Shown in pieces: positions 1 to 8,422 of a DNA stretch of 64,000 nucleotides. Position 1 is the first letter of the stretch. Every line of letters starts with the position of its first letter. The position numbers and the translations under genes were made by a program. The notes beneath the pieces are model-generated. The model was not told the origin of the DNA, made no database searches, and worked only from the letters and a program-made list of their open reading frames with translations. Source of the DNA: JAFEDN01 sp965651935 (GTDB lineage: Bacteria > Pseudomonadota > Gammaproteobacteria > Coxiellales > Coxiellaceae); NCBI GenBank assembly GCA_965651935.1, contig CBFGTC010000008.1, positions 1 to 64,000 on the forward strand, given 5' to 3'.

Positions 1-678
1 TGGTTTCTCCTTCTTTTGGGCTTGGCTAATCATGTTAAGCAATACTCGGCTATCGGGGCTATCTGGCGGGACTAACGACAAAGCCCGTTGCCAATACTGA
101 ACTGCTTGGTGATAATTGTGGCGCTGGTATGAGTTCACCGCCAACAAATTAAAAGCATCTGCCCGTTCAGATAGAGAAGATTCTAACACGCTCTTCAGCA
201 TGGCTTCTATAGGGGGGGACAAATGCTGGCCATGTTGTAAAAAGTCAGCCTTGGCCAAATAAAGGATAATTTCTCCTGAATCTGGCTGCAACTTCTGGGC
301 GCGCTGAAAAGCGTCTTTTGCCTGAGAAAATTGATTTTGATCTAAGTAAAGTTTGCCTAAAAGATACCATCCCTGCGCGCTTTGTGGATTTTCCTGCAAA
401 TGAGCGCGCAAACGCGCAATCAAGTCTTGAGGATTTTTTATCAAAGCAATTTGCTTTTGCACTGCTTCGTTTTGTCTTTGCCAGGACTCGTATTGCTGTA
501 TCGGCTGAGTATTTCCTAACAGGCTGTATATCCCTAATATCCAAAGAGGGAAACTCCACAAGATCAGTTTCGATGCTAGGTTGGGCTGACTGGATGATTT
601 TCGAAAAACTGGCCAGAGTAATAAACTCCAGGCGGCTAAAGTCATTAAAATAATGATTCCCCAAAATAATATTATCAT
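1..678 (-). CDS. ccmI: Cytochrome c maturation protein CcmI (TPR), partial, runs off left edge
   Basis: Apocytochrome c chaperone of the System I haem ligation complex in the inner membrane. The frame read back from the ATG at 678 stays open to base 1 (226 codons), so the C-terminus lies outside the window. The N-terminus (MIILFWGIIILM...) gives a first membrane helix at about residues 2-22. A second is at about 34-52. Helical TPR-like repeats follow from about residue 85, with motifs such as AQGWYLLGKLYLDQ and AFNLLAVNSYQRHNY. The start overlaps the ccmH stop as ATGA, which implies translational coupling and fixes the start. Shorter open frames at 245-664 (-) and 318-653 (+) are shadows. Identity rests on position at the end of ccmCDEFGH and on the 2-TM plus TPR architecture. 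Confidence 0.88.
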   Translation of the reverse strand, partial: MIILFWGIIILMTLAAWSLLLWPVFRKSSSQPNLASKLILWSFPLWILGIYSLLGNTQPIQQYESWQRQNEAVQKQIALIKNPQDLIARLRAHLQENPQSAQGWYLLGKLYLDQNQFSQAKDAFQRAQKLQPDSGEIILYLAKADFLQHGQHLSPPIEAMLKSVLESSLSERADAFNLLAVNSYQRHNYHQAVQYWQRALSLVPPDSPDSRVLLNMISQAQKKEKP

Positions 679-1073
679 GGCTTAACCTTATTACGGGTTA
701 ATTTGCACAACAGCGCCAATCCAAATACCAGCAAACACAAAGGGCCAAACCATAATATGATAGTTTGTTTATTAAAAGGCGGTTTAAATAAAACATAATC
801 CCCGTAACGCGCAGTCATGTATTGTTTAATTTCGGCATCGGATTGTTTGGCTAATACCATATTATAAACTTGATTACGCAAATCTTTAGCTAAATCGGCG
901 TTAGAATCGGCTAAATTTTGGTTTTGACAAACTAAACAGCGCAACTGGCCAATTAAATTTTGAAATTGTTGCTGCTGCTGGGGTGATGGGAAAGGATAAT
1001 GATCAACCACTTCTGCTAATGCGGAAAAACATAGTCCTAAACTGCAAATCAAGATAATTTTAATCAGTCGCAT
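675..1073 (-). CDS. ccmH: Cytochrome c maturation protein CcmH (thiol-disulfide type)
   Basis: Periplasm-facing thioredox protein that reduces apocytochrome CXXCH motifs before haem ligation, working with CcmG, CcmI and CcmF. At 132 residues it has a signal or anchor segment (1-20), the family LRCLVCQNQ motif with redox cysteines at about 46 and 49 followed by NLADSNADLAKDLR, and a C-terminal membrane helix (about 104-123) ending in a basic tail. This is the short form of CcmH, with the TPR part carried by the separate ccmI. Its start overlaps ccmG by 14 bases and its stop overlaps the ccmI start as ATGA, so it lies within a tight operon. Confidence 0.95.
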   Translation of the reverse strand: MRLIKIILICSLGLCFSALAEVVDHYPFPSPQQQQQFQNLIGQLRCLVCQNQNLADSNADLAKDLRNQVYNMVLAKQSDAEIKQYMTARYGDYVLFKPPFNKQTIILWFGPLCLLVFGLALLCKLTRNKVKP

Positions 1074-1623
1074 CAGGCATGGCCTCCCATTGTTTAACTT
1101 GCGGCAATAACACTTCCCGCCAGTCTTTGGGGCTCACCGCACCAATAAATTTGTAGCGGATAATACCTTGTTTATCAATTAAAAAAGTTTCCGGCGTGCC
1201 ATAAACGCCTAAATCAATGGCGATATCGCCTTTGGAATCCACCAGTACAGATTGGTAGGGATTGCCATATTGTTTTAGCCAAGCTAAAGCGTTGGTCGTT
1301 TGATCTTTGTAATTTAATCCGACAATTTGACTTTGATTCAAGTCTTGACGGGCTTCCATCCACACCGAATGTTCCGCAGAACAGGCAACACACCAGCTCG
1401 CAAATACATTTAACAAGGTCACTTTGCCTTTAAAATCTTGAGGGGTTAGTGAAAACGTCGGCTTTATTAAACTCTGAGCTTTGAATTCAGGGACAGCTTT
1501 ACCAATGAGTGGGGAAGGAATGACACGAGGATCTTGGTACAATCCTTTCCACAGAAGCATCATGAGGCCGAAAAAAATTATTAGTGGTAGCGCCCATATC
1601 CAAGCTCGTTTTGCTTTGAACAT
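1060..1623 (-). CDS. ccmG: Thiol:disulfide interchange protein CcmG/DsbE
   Basis: Membrane-tethered periplasmic thioredoxin that keeps CcmH and apocytochrome c cysteines reduced, probably using electrons from a DsbD-type protein. It is 187 residues long. An N-terminal anchor (about 8-27) is followed by a thioredoxin fold whose active site is WCVAC (77-81) in the context NVFASWCVAC. The cis-proline region is GVYGTPETFLID. The acidic and GVYGTPE signatures are typical of DsbE rather than of generic thioredoxins. It starts 8 bases after the ccmF stop and overlaps ccmH. Confidence 0.95.
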   Translation of the reverse strand: MFKAKRAWIWALPLIIFFGLMMLLWKGLYQDPRVIPSPLIGKAVPEFKAQSLIKPTFSLTPQDFKGKVTLLNVFASWCVACSAEHSVWMEARQDLNQSQIVGLNYKDQTTNALAWLKQYGNPYQSVLVDSKGDIAIDLGVYGTPETFLIDKQGIIRYKFIGAVSPKDWREVLLPQVKQWEAMPDATD

Positions 1624-1631
1624 TATTGGTT

Positions 1632-3530
1632 CTACCCTACCCTACGCCTGTAGCGGCGGTCCGCTGCGGCTAAAAAACCACCTAGAGCCATAAAGACTCC
1701 TCCCGCCCAAATCCAGCGTATAAAAGGTTTATAATAGATTCGCAAAGACCAGGCCCCATTCGGTAACGCGGTTCCTAACGCGACATATAAATCCCGAAAT
1801 AGGCCCGCATCGATGGCTGCTTTTGCGGTAGCGGTTTTTGTTACTGGGAAATAGCGTTGTTGCGGATGTAAAATTTTCAATAAATGACCCTGATGGAAAA
1901 TGGCGATTTCACCTTGCACGCCTTGATAATTGGGGCCGGTCAAATCAGAGATCTGGCGAAATTGGAATTCATAAGGGCCTACTTGCACGGCATCTCCCAA
2001 ATGCATACTGATATCGCGTTGTTGAGTATAAGCGGTGCTGCAAAGAATCCCTAGAGCCGTGATGGCCACTCCCAAATGGGCAAGAGTCATCCCCCATTGG
2101 CTGAGGCTGTAAGCCCAAAAACCGTGATTCACAGTTAAGATAATCAACCAAAAAGACAAGGTTAGGCCGGTAAAAATTAAAATACTCATTTTAAAACCGG
2201 TTATCAGCGGCAATATGATTGCCAAGCTAATCGCTAAAACCAAGAAAATCGCGAGTTTTAACCGCAAATTCTTCAAAACAGTATGTTGCCAGCGACACAA
2301 AGGCGCCACAGCCATGAGCACCAATAACGGGGCTGTCAAAGGCATAAACATTAAATTAAAGTAAGGCGGCCCTACCGAAAGTTTTCCCCAATGCAGGGCT
2401 TCAACCAGTAAAGGATATAAAGTGCCTAATAATACCGTCACCATTCCCACAAACAGTAATATGTTGTTTGTGAGCAGCAATGATTCTCGGGATGTTAAAG
2501 TAAACTGCCCTGAGGTTATTAAAGTTCGCCCTCGCCATGCGTAAATAGAAAAAGAACCGCCTACAACGAATAATAAAAACCCTAGCATAAATAATCCGCG
2601 GCTGGGGTCGGCTGCGAAACTGTGGACGGACACTAACACGCCGGAGCGCACTAAAAAAGTACCTAATAAACTTAAAGAAAAGGCACATACGGCCAATAAA
2701 ACCGTCCAGGCTTTGAAAAGCTGTCTTTTTTCAGTCACTGCTAAAGAATGGATTAATGCTGTTCCGGCTAGCCAAGGCAGGAAAGAGGCATTCTCCACGG
2801 GGTCCCAAAACCACCAGCCACCCCAACCTAATTCCCGATAGGCCCAGGCGCTGCCTAGCATTATCCCAAGACTAAGAAAACACCAAGCGATAAGGGTCCA
2901 AGGCCGGGACCAGCGCGCCCATTGCGAGTCCATTTGACCAGTCAATAACGCCGCCATCGCAAAAGCAAAGGGAACAGCAAATCCCACATAACCCATATAG
3001 AGTATGGGAGGATGGACCGCCAGGCCTGGGTCTTGCAAGATAGGATTTAAATCAGCGCCGTCGGGAGGGACGTTGGGCAAAAGCCGCAAAAAAGGGTCTG
3101 ACGTCGTGAGTAAAAAAAGATAAAATCCGATGGCAATAATCGCCAATACAGCCAAAACTCTGGCTAACATTGCCGCAGGTAGGCTACGAGTAAAGAGGCA
3201 AATTGCCGCCATCCATCCGGTTAATATAAATACCCATAAGAGCAAAGAGCCTTCGTGGGCGCCCCAAATGGCACAAAAGCGATAGATTGCGGGTAACTGC
3301 CGGTTGGAGTTCATTGCCACATAGGTCACTGAAAAATCATTGGTTAAAAACGCATTCGCTAAAATGGCCATTGCCAAAGCACATAAGGCAAATTGGCCCC
3401 CTGCGGTGTAACGTGATAATCGCATGTATCCATCCATCCCTTTGCTGGCCCCTCTCAAAGGAAAGTAAACTTGGAACACGGCCAAGCCCAGAGCTAAAAA
3501 TAAGGCGAAGTGGCCTATTTCAGGAAGCAC
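1632..3530 (-). CDS. ccmF: Cytochrome c haem lyase subunit CcmF
   Basis: Large integral membrane protein (632 residues, about 15 predicted helices) that, with CcmH and CcmI, attaches haem delivered by holo-CcmE to apocytochrome c. The tryptophan-rich haem-handling motif GWGGWWFWDPVENASF sits at about 235-250. The family motifs LQDPGLAVHPPILYMGYVGFAVP (split here: LQDPGLAVHPP, then ILYMGYVGF, about 165-185) and conserved His residues flanking it are present. The last helix and basic C-terminal tail (AADRRYRRR) are intact. The ATG lies inside the end of ccmE, an 11-base overlap, so the two are co-translated. Length matches the family, about 630-660 residues. Confidence 0.97.
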   Translation of the reverse strand: MLPEIGHFALFLALGLAVFQVYFPLRGASKGMDGYMRLSRYTAGGQFALCALAMAILANAFLTNDFSVTYVAMNSNRQLPAIYRFCAIWGAHEGSLLLWVFILTGWMAAICLFTRSLPAAMLARVLAVLAIIAIGFYLFLLTTSDPFLRLLPNVPPDGADLNPILQDPGLAVHPPILYMGYVGFAVPFAFAMAALLTGQMDSQWARWSRPWTLIAWCFLSLGIMLGSAWAYRELGWGGWWFWDPVENASFLPWLAGTALIHSLAVTEKRQLFKAWTVLLAVCAFSLSLLGTFLVRSGVLVSVHSFAADPSRGLFMLGFLLFVVGGSFSIYAWRGRTLITSGQFTLTSRESLLLTNNILLFVGMVTVLLGTLYPLLVEALHWGKLSVGPPYFNLMFMPLTAPLLVLMAVAPLCRWQHTVLKNLRLKLAIFLVLAISLAIILPLITGFKMSILIFTGLTLSFWLIILTVNHGFWAYSLSQWGMTLAHLGVAITALGILCSTAYTQQRDISMHLGDAVQVGPYEFQFRQISDLTGPNYQGVQGEIAIFHQGHLLKILHPQQRYFPVTKTATAKAAIDAGLFRDLYVALGTALPNGAWSLRIYYKPFIRWIWAGGVFMALGGFLAAADRRYRRRVG

Positions 3531-3969
3531 GCTCTAGCTCCTTATGGATAGTTTTAAGATTAGGCTCTGAGGCGGCAATGCCCGGGGGTTTATAATTGGC
3601 GTCATGTTTGGCAAGAACTTCATCGGCTATAAATACCCCTTGGTTAAGATGTCCCTGCGCCACAATTCCTTGGCCTTCGCGAAATAAAGAGGGCAATATC
3701 CCTTGGTATTGCACGGGAATATAGGCATGAAAATCGGTTAAGATGAATCTGACTTGCAAATTGTCTGCGTGCTGGACACTGCCTTTCACCACCATTCCTC
3801 CTAAGCGAAACACGATATTTGAGTTGGGGGGAGCAGCCATCACTTGCTCAGGGGTTTGGTATAAATTCACTTTCTGCCGCAAAGCATACAAACTTAAACC
3901 GAGCGCGAGACCGACACTGGCCAATACCAACAGAATAAAACACAAGCGGCGCTTACGCGGATTTAACAT
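3520..3969 (-). CDS. ccmE: Periplasmic haem chaperone CcmE
   Basis: Binds haem covalently through a histidine after CcmABCD deliver it, then passes it to CcmF. The protein has 149 residues: a single N-terminal membrane anchor (about 9-30), an OB-fold beta-barrel domain, and the haem attachment motif LAKHDANYKPPG with His122 and Tyr126 in HxxxY spacing. The FRLGGMVVKGSV strand is also family-typical. It overlaps ccmD by 17 bases at its start and ccmF by 11 at its end, which fits one translationally coupled operon. Confidence 0.96.
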   Translation of the reverse strand: MLNPRKRRLCFILLVLASVGLALGLSLYALRQKVNLYQTPEQVMAAPPNSNIVFRLGGMVVKGSVQHADNLQVRFILTDFHAYIPVQYQGILPSLFREGQGIVAQGHLNQGVFIADEVLAKHDANYKPPGIAASEPNLKTIHKELERAS

Positions 3970-4138
3970 AAAGTTTTACATATTTGTGATATAAATTTTT
4001 TCTTAATCGGCGCCATTTGCGTTTGGCGGAAAACAATTGCAGTATCAATACTCCAAAAACCAGGGCGTAGGCGCTCCACACGCATCCGGCGTAACCACCC
4101 ATATGAATAAAAGCTTGGAAATCGACAAAATGGTTCAT
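3953..4138 (-). CDS. ccmD: Haem exporter accessory protein CcmD
   Basis: Small membrane protein needed for release of holo-CcmE from the CcmABC complex. I place the start at the ATG at 4138, giving 61 residues (MNHFVDFQAFIHMGGYAG...). It overlaps the ccmC stop as ATGA, and the conserved F-x-MGGYAxxVW motif then lies near the N-terminus as in other CcmD proteins. A longer frame from 4171 exists, but it adds 11 non-conserved residues inside ccmC. One membrane helix (about 18-38) is followed by a very basic stretch (KRKWRRLRK), as expected for a cytoplasmic C-terminus. Confidence 0.9.
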   Translation of the reverse strand: MNHFVDFQAFIHMGGYAGCVWSAYALVFGVLILQLFSAKRKWRRLRKNLYHKYVKLYVKSA

Positions 4139-4878
4139 TGCGCTTTTCTCTGTAAATCGGTTTGAGCCCAATGAGTTTGTTGCTCTCTGCTCAATATTTC
4201 AGCCCGCAAACCAATGATTAAAACAATTAAATAATAACAAAAAAAAGCGAATAACATGGCTAATAACGGATATAACATGTTAGAAGCGATGGAAGGCGCG
4301 CTGAGTTTGAGTAATGTGGGTCCTTGATGCAAAGTCTGCCACCAGGTCACTGAATAATGCACAATAGGAATATTGACTAAGCCAATCAAAGCCAAAACAC
4401 TCGAAGCTTGTGAAGCCATTCTGGGTTCTGGTATGACGGAACGTAAAGCGATTACCCCTATGTAAATAAATAATAAAATTAACTCTGAAGTCAGCCGGGC
4501 ATCCCATATCCACCAGGTCCCCCAGGTAGGTTTACCCCAAATTGCCCCAGTGAATAAGGCTAACAAGGTGAAAATAGCGCCTATTGGGGCGCTGAGTTTG
4601 GCTATCATGTCCGCAATCTTGATTTTCCAGATGAGGAATAGCAAGGCCATCCCACTCATGATTACGTATACCCCCAAAGACCAAGCTGCCGCCGGAACAT
4701 GGATAAAGATGATGCGGTACACTTCCCCTTGCTGGTAATCGGGAGGGGCCTGCCATAGTCCGCCAATTAAACCATAAATAAAGCTGAATGCCGCCAGACC
4801 ATAAAGCCAAGGCAACGCACAACCTGCCCAATGGTAGCTATTTTTGGGGGAGAGAAATAAGGCTAGTTTTTTCCACAT
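4135..4878 (-). CDS. ccmC: Haem exporter/handling protein CcmC
   Basis: Six-helix inner-membrane protein that presents haem to CcmE. It is 247 residues long with the WWxWD haem motif GTWWIWDARLTSEL at about 121-132 and flanking conserved histidines (FIHVPAA near 59-63 and VHYSVTWWQTLHQGPT further on), which are the usual axial ligands. It is the first gene of the left-hand ccm block and is divergent from otsA across 252 bases. In most gammaproteobacteria ccmC directly follows ccmB; here ccmAB lie 2.9 kb away on the other side of otsA and the MFS gene. Confidence 0.97.
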   Translation of the reverse strand: MWKKLALFLSPKNSYHWAGCALPWLYGLAAFSFIYGLIGGLWQAPPDYQQGEVYRIIFIHVPAAAWSLGVYVIMSGMALLFLIWKIKIADMIAKLSAPIGAIFTLLALFTGAIWGKPTWGTWWIWDARLTSELILLFIYIGVIALRSVIPEPRMASQASSVLALIGLVNIPIVHYSVTWWQTLHQGPTLLKLSAPSIASNMLYPLLAMLFAFFCYYLIVLIIGLRAEILSREQQTHWAQTDLQRKAQ

Positions 4879-5003
4879 TCGTATATTATACCGGGTCTGG
4901 CAGTTTTTTAAACTCCCTTATTTTTCGATATTCCTAATATTGACGTTAAAATTCAATATCTCATTGATATTATTAAAATTTATATGCCCTGGAATCGCTA
5001 TTG

Positions 5004-5020
5004 TTTAATATGTCCTTAAT
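5004..5020 (+). promoter_or_regulatory. PmrA-type tandem operator upstream of otsA
   Basis: Two direct half-sites, TTTAAT and CTTAAT, separated by exactly five bases (ATGTC) match YTTAAK-N5-YTTAAK, the operator form described for PmrA-family regulators. The flanks (TTTAATATG, TC, CTTAATGTT) also resemble the cTTAATatT-N2-cTTAATatT form reported for Legionella and Coxiella PmrA, differing at three of eighteen positions by my count. It lies 110 bases before the otsA ATG and 23 bases before the -10-like hexamer at 5044. Function is inferred from the match and from the PmrA-like regulator encoded at 46848. Confidence 0.55.
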
Positions 5021-5041
5021 GTTCGAAGTGTACAATAATAT

Positions 5042-5049
5042 GCTAAAAT
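5042..5049 (+). promoter_or_regulatory. Candidate extended -10 element for otsA
   Basis: TGcTAAAAT has the TG-n-TANAAT form of an extended -10. There is no good -35: the best is TTCGAA at 5022-5027 with a 16-base spacer, directly abutting the tandem operator at 5004-5020. A poor -35 next to an activator site is typical of an activator-dependent promoter. The rest of the 252-base ccmC-otsA gap is very AT-rich and shows no other feature I can support. Confidence 0.35.
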
Positions 5050-5130
5050 TGAGTGTCAGGGAAGCAAAAAAACGATAGAAAAAAAATTAAATATTAACTA
5101 AATAATTGAAATAAAGAGAAAAATATAAAA

Positions 5131-6546
5131 ATGCGTTTAATCATTGTTTCCAACCGTTTACCGGTCACTATTGTGGAATCGGCCCAAAAGGGCTTAGAGA
5201 TCCAGCAAAGCATTGGCGGACTCGCGACCGGTCTAAATTCGTTTTTGCGGGCTTATATGCGCTCTCAAAACGATGCCCAGTATCAATGGGTGGGATGGCC
5301 TGGGATAGACGCTTCCCCTGAAAAACAAAAGCGCATTAAAGCACGCTTGGCGCAAATAAACTGCCATCCCGTGTTTATTACTAAAGAATTATCCGAACCC
5401 TTTTTATCTGGGTTTTGCAACAATACATTATGGCCCTTGTTCCATCATTTGCCTGCCTATGCCGGTTTCGATTCTGCTCATTGGCAGGCTTATCAACAAG
5501 TCAATGCTTTATTTAGCGAAACAATTGCAGAAATTCTACAGCCAGAAGATATGCTTTGGATTCACGATTATCATTTATTTTTATTGCCAGGCATATTGCA
5601 TCAACAATTTCCGAATCTTAAAATTGGATTCTTTCTGCATATCCCTTTCCCGACTTCCAATAATTTACAGCTTTTACCAGAAAACTGCCGTAAAGCTTTA
5701 TTAAAGGGTTTAACCGGTTGTGACTTGATTGGCTTTCACACTGAAGAATATTTGAAAAATTTTAAAGATACTTTTTCTCGCCAAGTTGGAGCCTTACCGG
5801 AGGATGTGAAATTGGAAACCCGTCCGATGGGCGTAGACTTTGACCAAATTCAATCGACTGCTCGCCATCAATCTCCATCAGTGTATCAAGGTCAATTTCT
5901 CACTCACACCAAGAACAAAAAGTTGATTTTATCGGTAGACCGATTAGATTATACCAAAGGAATTATCGAGCGTCTTCATGCTTATCAAAAGTTCCTCGTG
6001 GAAAGCCCGGTTTGGCAAAGAAAAATAGTTATGTTATTGATAGTCGCTCCTTCTCGTGAAGAAGTGAGTCATTATCGAACGACCAAAAAACAAATTGATG
6101 AATTAGTTGGGCGTATCAATGGTCAATTCGGTGATTTTACTTGGTCGCCAATTATTTATTTATATCGTACTTTTACTCAAGCACAATTAGTCGAATTATA
6201 TTCTCTTTCCGATATCGCGTTAATCACCCCTTTAAAAGACGGCATGAATTTAATTGCTAAAGAATATCTAGCCGCTCGGGTTGACAACAAAGGGGTGTTG
6301 ATTTTAAGTAAAAACGCCGGTGCGGCGAAGGAATTATCGGGTTCCATTATTATTGATCCCAATTCAATTGATAGCATAGCTAAGGGAATTCAACAAGCGG
6401 TGGATATGGACGGCGCCGAACAAAAACAGCGCATGCAAATGATGCAGCAAATTTTAAAGCAAAATAATGTAGCGCGCTGGGGGATGGAATTTGTCAAAAG
6501 TTTATCAAATTTAGGAGAAAATACTCAATGTCAGCCAAGATTCTAA
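5131..6546 (+). CDS. otsA: Alpha,alpha-trehalose-6-phosphate synthase (GT20)
   Basis: Transfers glucose from a nucleotide sugar to glucose-6-phosphate to make trehalose-6-phosphate in the cytoplasm, for osmotic or stress protection. The 471 residues match E. coli OtsA length. Motifs in order: IIVSNRLPV (4-12), QQSIGGLATGL (25-35), WVGWPG (53-58), IHDYHLFLLPG (144-154), the phosphate-binding RLDYTKG (271-277) and DGMNLIAKEYLA (about 370-381) near the sugar-nucleotide site. No otsB phosphatase gene is in the window. The 3' end overlaps the MFS gene by 19 bases, so the two are co-expressed. It is oriented against the surrounding ccm genes and probably driven by the PmrA-type site at 5004-5020. 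Confidence 0.96.
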   Translation: MRLIIVSNRLPVTIVESAQKGLEIQQSIGGLATGLNSFLRAYMRSQNDAQYQWVGWPGIDASPEKQKRIKARLAQINCHPVFITKELSEPFLSGFCNNTLWPLFHHLPAYAGFDSAHWQAYQQVNALFSETIAEILQPEDMLWIHDYHLFLLPGILHQQFPNLKIGFFLHIPFPTSNNLQLLPENCRKALLKGLTGCDLIGFHTEEYLKNFKDTFSRQVGALPEDVKLETRPMGVDFDQIQSTARHQSPSVYQGQFLTHTKNKKLILSVDRLDYTKGIIERLHAYQKFLVESPVWQRKIVMLLIVAPSREEVSHYRTTKKQIDELVGRINGQFGDFTWSPIIYLYRTFTQAQLVELYSLSDIALITPLKDGMNLIAKEYLAARVDNKGVLILSKNAGAAKELSGSIIIDPNSIDSIAKGIQQAVDMDGAEQKQRMQMMQQILKQNNVARWGMEFVKSLSNLGENTQCQPRF

Positions 6547-7745
6547 CCAGCTGGAAAGCCATGTCCTCTCAACCATTGCGTTGGTTCGCCATCAACGGCA
6601 TTTTTTCAAATTTTAGTAATGGTCTAACTTATTTAACTATGGCATGGATTTTGCTAAATGCTCACAATTCTATCAGCTCTTTGGCGGCGTTGATGATTTG
6701 CTTTTGGGCTCCTACGGTATTTTTAGGCCCTCTTTGCGGCGTGATTGCCGATCGTTATTCTCGCCGGATGATTTTAATTATCAGTACCACTTTGCGGGGT
6801 TTACTCTTGGTAGGAGCACCGCTTTTAATTCATCGTGAATTATCCAGTATGGAAATTTACTCGATGGCGGTATTGCTTAGCATTTTAGGCAATTTATATG
6901 GCCCTGCTTCTTATACTTATATTCGTGAAATTACTCCTGCTAACCAAATGTTCCATGCGAATGCGATTGTGGCCATGTCTTATGAAATCGGCAATATTGT
7001 GGGTATGGGTAGCGCCGGTTTATTGTTAGCGCTGAATTCTTCCCGCATTTCGATTGCTATCAGTGGCGTATTATTTTTAATCGCAACGCTATGTTTATTG
7101 CTTATGAAGCCGGAAAAGGTTGAAAATCAAGCTCCGAGCATCATTCCAAACCGGGAAAATTTTTGGCAATCGCTGCAATCAGGCATACGTTATTTAGCGG
7201 GACACAAAAATTTATGCGTGCTTTACTGCGTACAATTGATTTTAATGGTCATTTTCCTTACCACCCCCATTATCTTAGCGCCCTTTGCTAAAAACATTTT
7301 GAATGCCACTTCCGGCGAGTTCGGCATGATCCAAGCTTGCTTATCTGCCGGCGTGATCCTCGGCGGTATCCTGGCCCCTACTTTGGCTGAAATTTGGAAA
7401 TTTAAGACCGTTATCTTGACTAAAACCACAGCCCTGGTGGCATTGTTGTTATTGTTCGCCGTGAATTCGCATATTTGGGTTGCCGATATCATCGCGTTCC
7501 TACTTGGTATCACTTTGGCATCCTGGACTCTGATTATTACCAAAGCTCAACTTCATACGCATGTGGAATTTTTATCCCGAGTTCAAGCCGCATTTAATAG
7601 TTTAGCAGCTGTGTTTATCCTTTTGGTTTATCTATTACTCAATACTGCTGGAGATTTAGCGCCATTAGCTTGGTTATATGGTGCGCAAGCGCTGTTCTTG
7701 GCGGGTGGGGTAGTATTATTGTGGAAAAACCGCAAGATTTTATAA
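6528..7745 (+). CDS. MFS transporter, EntS-like (MFS_3 type)
   Basis: Twelve-helix inner-membrane transporter of 405 residues. The MFS loop 2-3 motif appears as GPLCGVIADRYSRRMILI at about 63-80, with a second helical bundle after the loop near 215. The N-terminal architecture resembles the enterobactin-exporter/MFS_3 group, which also contains many transporters of unknown substrate, so I do not assign a substrate. The ATG at 6528 lies inside otsA and is preceded by AGGAG at good spacing, showing translational coupling. It ends 2 bases before the oppositely oriented ccmB stop with no room for a terminator. Coupling to otsA hints at a role in sugar or osmolyte efflux, but that is inference. 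Confidence 0.85.
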   Translation: MSAKILTSWKAMSSQPLRWFAINGIFSNFSNGLTYLTMAWILLNAHNSISSLAALMICFWAPTVFLGPLCGVIADRYSRRMILIISTTLRGLLLVGAPLLIHRELSSMEIYSMAVLLSILGNLYGPASYTYIREITPANQMFHANAIVAMSYEIGNIVGMGSAGLLLALNSSRISIAISGVLFLIATLCLLLMKPEKVENQAPSIIPNRENFWQSLQSGIRYLAGHKNLCVLYCVQLILMVIFLTTPIILAPFAKNILNATSGEFGMIQACLSAGVILGGILAPTLAEIWKFKTVILTKTTALVALLLLFAVNSHIWVADIIAFLLGITLASWTLIITKAQLHTHVEFLSRVQAAFNSLAAVFILLVYLLLNTAGDLAPLAWLYGAQALFLAGGVVLLWKNRKIL

Positions 7746-7747
7746 AA

Positions 7748-8422
7748 TTAACGGTAGGCGACTGCTAAACGTAACACAGTTGCACAGACCCATGGCGATA
7801 GCACCAAGGATAGGGATAACAAAGCGCTTAACCAAAGTATCGAAGCCAGCGGGGATATCCCCGCTACTTCAGCGTTGAGTGCAGCCGTGGCAAATATGAG
7901 TGTAGGGATATACAAAGGTAATAAAATTAATGCCAATAGTAATCCATTTTGACGCAAACTCACCAATAAAGCTGCCCCCATTGCCCCTAATAAAGTTAAT
8001 AATGGCATACCGATCAATAAAGTCAAAATTAATGTTTTGAGCATAGGCCAGGATAGATGGAACATGAGCGCGATAATGGGTGAAATTATCATTAACGGAA
8101 TAGCTAACATTAGCCAATGCGCCAGAATTTTTATGAATATCAATAAGGCTAAAGGTTGTGAGCTGAGGATCCATTGTTCTAGGCTGCCGTCTTCGTAATC
8201 CAATTGAAATAAGCGTGTCAATGATAATAGTATTGACAATAATGCTGCTACCCACACTACACCCGGCCCAATCAGTTTGAGTATTTTCAATTCCGGGCTT
8301 AGCGTTAAGGGAAATAGTAGTACGACTAAGATAAAAAACAATAAGGGATTTAACCACTCCCAAGGTCTGCGCCAAGTGAGTAAGCACTCGCGGCGAATAA
8401 TTTTTATCAGGGTGGTTATCAT
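7748..8422 (-). CDS. ccmB: Haem exporter permease CcmB
   Basis: Membrane subunit (224 residues, six helices) of the CcmAB ATPase that frees holo-CcmE from CcmC. Family features are the N-terminal RRECLLTWRRPWEWLNPLLFF segment (split: RRECLLTWRRP, then WEWLNPLLFF), the FQLDYEDGSLEQWILSS region at about 73-89 and the hydrophobic C-terminus. Its ATG overlaps the ccmA stop as ATGA. Here it is the last gene of a wecA-ccmA-ccmB unit, cut off from ccmC by the inserted otsA-MFS pair. Confidence 0.95.
   Translation of the reverse strand: MITTLIKIIRRECLLTWRRPWEWLNPLLFFILVVLLFPLTLSPELKILKLIGPGVVWVAALLSILLSLTRLFQLDYEDGSLEQWILSSQPLALLIFIKILAHWLMLAIPLMIISPIIALMFHLSWPMLKTLILTLLIGMPLLTLLGAMGAALLVSLRQNGLLLALILLPLYIPTLIFATAALNAEVAGISPLASILWLSALLSLSLVLSPWVCATVLRLAVAYR

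Noticed and set aside
245..664. Long minus-strand frame near the left edge
   Set aside because: It is in a different frame from CcmI, which is open from 678 to base 1 and has the TPR pattern.
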